NCBI RefSeq assembly: GCF_003464595.1
Contig: NZ_QRZF01000005.1
Location: 186,001-250,000, forward strand
Source: Bacteroides intestinalis
GTDB lineage: Bacteria > Bacteroidota > Bacteroidia > Bacteroidales > Bacteroidaceae
Length of the DNA: 64,000 nucleotides
Direction: 5' to 3'
Below the pieces are notes generated by a model that was given only the letters and a program-made list of their open reading frames with translations, was not told the DNA's origin and searched no databases. A program made the translations under genes and the position numbers. This document shows positions 62,013 to 64,000 of this stretch, piece after piece; position 1 is the first letter of the stretch; each line of letters opens with the position of its first letter.

Positions 62013-63101
62013 TTATCCTATGATCCACTTACTGCCCGGTATGAACGAGATAATCTTCGTAGCGATGAAACAGCTAATGAATGTACTTACTGCAATACAG
62101 GGTATAGCGGCAACAGTGGGCAGTTCCAGGTTATGCTTGAACACGGTTACCCATAACCCAAGCCAGAATATGTGCATAAGGTACATACCATAGCTGAGCT
62201 TTGATGTTTCTGTAATAGCCTGTGGCGGATTCTGACGGTTTATACATGTGAAAAGAAGGAATGTACCTGCCGTGAGAAGCACACAGTTGATGGTGCAGAA
62301 AGCCCATCCGATCTCTATTTCCGGGGTAACGAGAATTTCTCCGGGAATGGCCTGGACATAGAATGAGTAAATCGTCCATACAGCACCGACCACCATTAAA
62401 ATAGTTCCTATAGTGAGGCGCTTGGAACGATTCCATGTAAGATGCACACGTATATAATGCGCCATTACAAGGTATCCCAAGTAACCGGAGAAGTACCACA
62501 GCATATGGTATTCGTTCCAGAAACATTGTCCCCACACTTCACCGAACCAGCGGTTGAGATAAGGCATACAGGTCGAAAGCAGGAACAGACCAATGAAAAA
62601 ACGTTCTTCTTTAGCCGTAGCTTTACTCAGCCACGGCGATATGATGGGGATGAACAGATAAAGGCTGATCAAAGGATACATGAACCACAAGTGTCCGGCC
62701 AATGACGGAAAGTTCAGGAATATCCGCGACATATCATTAAACGATGTTTCTCCGTTTATCTGTCCCCACAACATCGGAAGCGTACTGTACAGTATCATGA
62801 ATATGAAGAATGGCGGCAAGATGCGAAGGGCACGTTGACGGTAGAATTGCCACATGGTCTGTTCTTTCTTCATCGGTGCAAGAAGAAATGCAGAGACAAT
62901 CATAAACAGTGGCACCGCCATGCGTGAGAAACCGTCGTACACAGCTACCCATAGCCGGTCTGCCTCACTACCCAGGTAGGACTGAGGCCCCACCATATCC
63001 GTAGCTCCGGCAGCACCATAAAAGTTTTCACTAGCATGGACAACCATGACAAGAAAGCACGCAAATACACGCACATAATCCAAAAAAACAATACGCTTCA
63101 T
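62013..63101 (-). CDS. Acyltransferase-3 family membrane protein
   Basis: A 362-residue polytopic protein with about ten membrane helices. The acyltransferase-3 motif is at the N terminus: RIVFLDYVRVFACFLVMVVH (~3-22, with the conserved Arg and His), followed by RMAVPLFMIVSAFLLAPM and FYRQRALRILPPFFIFMILY. Members transfer acetyl or other acyl groups to sugars across the membrane (O-antigen, peptidoglycan or exopolysaccharide modification). Placed 21 bp after the GH51-like gene, so co-transcribed with a plant-glycan enzyme, which is unusual. Specificity unknown. Confidence 0.9.
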   Translation of the reverse strand: MKRIVFLDYVRVFACFLVMVVHASENFYGAAGATDMVGPQSYLGSEADRLWVAVYDGFSRMAVPLFMIVSAFLLAPMKKEQTMWQFYRQRALRILPPFFIFMILYSTLPMLWGQINGETSFNDMSRIFLNFPSLAGHLWFMYPLISLYLFIPIISPWLSKATAKEERFFIGLFLLSTCMPYLNRWFGEVWGQCFWNEYHMLWYFSGYLGYLVMAHYIRVHLTWNRSKRLTIGTILMVVGAVWTIYSFYVQAIPGEILVTPEIEIGWAFCTINCVLLTAGTFLLFTCINRQNPPQAITETSKLSYGMYLMHIFWLGLWVTVFKHNLELPTVAAIPCIAVSTFISCFIATKIISFIPGSKWIIG

Positions 63102-63122
63102 CTTTTTTATTTAAATATTTAA

Positions 63123-64000
63123 TTAGTTCGCTTTCAGACGCAATATGGTATATGAGAACGGTGGGAAACTATAGTCAAAACTTTCTCCGAAACCATTGTA
63201 CTCACTCTCCTGCGGAGAAATCTTCATGGGTTCTTCAAAGGAATTCTCCTCCATATCGCTGGCTGCCGACAAAGAAATCACCTTGCCAGTTTTCTCTACC
63301 TTGCTCACTCCTTCCAGTTTTATTCTTAACGGATAAGCTTCAGCCTCAGCATTCACTACCTTCACAATCAACTCACCGGTTGCTTCATCATAGCCCGAAG
63401 AGAAGAACTGAAGCGGCGTTGTTTCCGGTGAATAAGATACGATCAGCTTACCATCCATATAGAGTTCACTCTTCAGCGGAGTAACCACCATTTTTACATC
63501 ATACCACTGGTCATTTTCAAGAGATTGCGCCACCCTGTCGCTAACCACACCGGCCGTGCGACCTTCTGCAACTCCTTCGATAGCCGTAGTCTGATTGTTC
63601 CATCCGGCAACGTTGTACACAAAACCTTTCTTATTATCTTCCGACAAGCCGAAATAGATAAAGAACCCTTCGTGACCACCCGTCTTGCGGACTTTACACT
63701 CAAGCGTAAACTCATTGCCGCTGAAACCATCTACGATATACTTCGTAGGTGTTTCCAGAGAAGTCTGGCTTAACAAACCGTCTTTCAAATTCCATGTACC
63801 CTTCTGCTCAGCAGATTTAGCAAGATCGAAAGGAACGGCTGTTCCGTCTGCACGAGTCACTTTTACGTCACTAAACTCTACCTGGGTATTCCATGACCCA
63901 AAGCCGAAGCGTCCTGCATTATATTCCATCTGCTGGGGAGCGCTCATAGTCAGATTGCTCTTTACATTATAGGTCGGACGATTCTCTGCAGCCATCTTCT
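63123..64000 (-). CDS. C-terminal part of a GH51-like alpha-L-arabinofuranosidase (cut by window edge)
   Basis: The frame stays open to the window edge; the Met at 63995 is internal (the preceding codon is Lys), so only the last ~292 residues are seen. The segment MEYNAGRFGFGSWNTQVEFS, then a LamG/CBM-like insert (WNLKDGLLSQTSLETPTKYI, GHEGFFIYFGLSEDNKKGFV), and the ending SPQESEYNGFGESFDYSFPP plus YTILRLKAN match the C-terminal domain of Bacteroides alpha-L-arabinofuranosidases of the GH51 type. The catalytic barrel would lie beyond 64000, so the call rests on the tail alone. It heads the leftward operon with the acyltransferase. Confidence 0.7.
   Translation of the reverse strand, partial: KMAAENRPTYNVKSNLTMSAPQQMEYNAGRFGFGSWNTQVEFSDVKVTRADGTAVPFDLAKSAEQKGTWNLKDGLLSQTSLETPTKYIVDGFSGNEFTLECKVRKTGGHEGFFIYFGLSEDNKKGFVYNVAGWNNQTTAIEGVAEGRTAGVVSDRVAQSLENDQWYDVKMVVTPLKSELYMDGKLIVSYSPETTPLQFFSSGYDEATGELIVKVVNAEAEAYPLRIKLEGVSKVEKTGKVISLSAASDMEENSFEEPMKISPQESEYNGFGESFDYSFPPFSYTILRLKAN

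Noticed and set aside
1..64000. tRNA or rRNA genes, insertion sequences with transposase, prophage
   Set aside because: Looked for on both strands by motif and gene content; none was recognised, though a small tRNA could be missed by eye.

Overview
The window reads as chromosomal DNA of a gut Bacteroides (Bacteroidales). The evidence is two SusC/SusD pairs, an ECF sigma/FecR module driving a SusC with an STN domain, a fimbrillin operon, a fumarate reductase frdCAB operon, many signal peptides and lipoboxes, and repeated promoters of the Bacteroides type (TTTG or TTG, about 19-23 nt, TAnnTTTG). No rRNA, tRNA, phage or transposase gene was recognised. The species cannot be named from the sequence alone.

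Layout. (1) 1-11.3 kb: the tail of an AraC-type regulator, a complete AraC regulator, then a rightward glycan-utilisation locus: GH29 fucosidase, SusC, SusD, an L-rhamnose-mutarotase-family epimerase, GH43 with a C-terminal discoidin domain, and a second GH43. (2) 11.4-19 kb: a TonB-dependent receptor with a secreted purple-acid-phosphatase-like phosphoesterase, a leftward LruC/DUF4842 lipoprotein and an unrecognised lipoprotein. (3) 19-28 kb: housekeeping genes: MscS channel, Ca2+/Na+ antiporter, GNAT-like protein, parE, coaD, S41 protease, PAP2 phosphatase. (4) 28-33 kb: an AraC regulator and frdCAB, with a four-helix-bundle (23S-IVP family) gene flanked by inverted repeats inserted between frdA and frdB. 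(5) 33-41 kb: a periplasmic-sensor histidine kinase, an outer-membrane beta-barrel protein, a second AraC regulator paralogous to the one beside frdC, and a secreted EEP-family hydrolase. (6) 41-44 kb: leftward fimbrial operon (DUF3575, DUF5119 anchor-like, fimbrillin). (7) 44.2-56.6 kb: a non-coding stretch with a probable small RNA, then an ECF sigma/anti-sigma/SusC/SusD locus that carries no glycosidase but two secreted glycerophosphodiester phosphodiesterases, a Ser-type sulfatase and an organophosphate:phosphate antiporter. (8) 57-64 kb: leftward AAA ATPase, GH78 rhamnosidase, a membrane acyltransferase and the C-terminal part of a GH51-like arabinofuranosidase.

The strongest hunt results are: (a) a dispersed inverted-repeat family (core GACGAGTTRACAAGG) found upstream of parE, at the end of an AraC gene and around the four-helix-bundle gene inside frdCAB; (b) non-coding arrays of degenerate units on a 22-bp (or 11-bp) period in four separate intergenic regions; (c) a compact promoter-to-terminator unit at 44457-44559 that looks like a small RNA; (d) the glycosidase-free glycerophosphodiester locus; (e) a C-x5-C-x2-C pattern shared by two AraC paralogs. 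Promoters and terminators were found by eye, and family names come from motif recognition, not from database searches.
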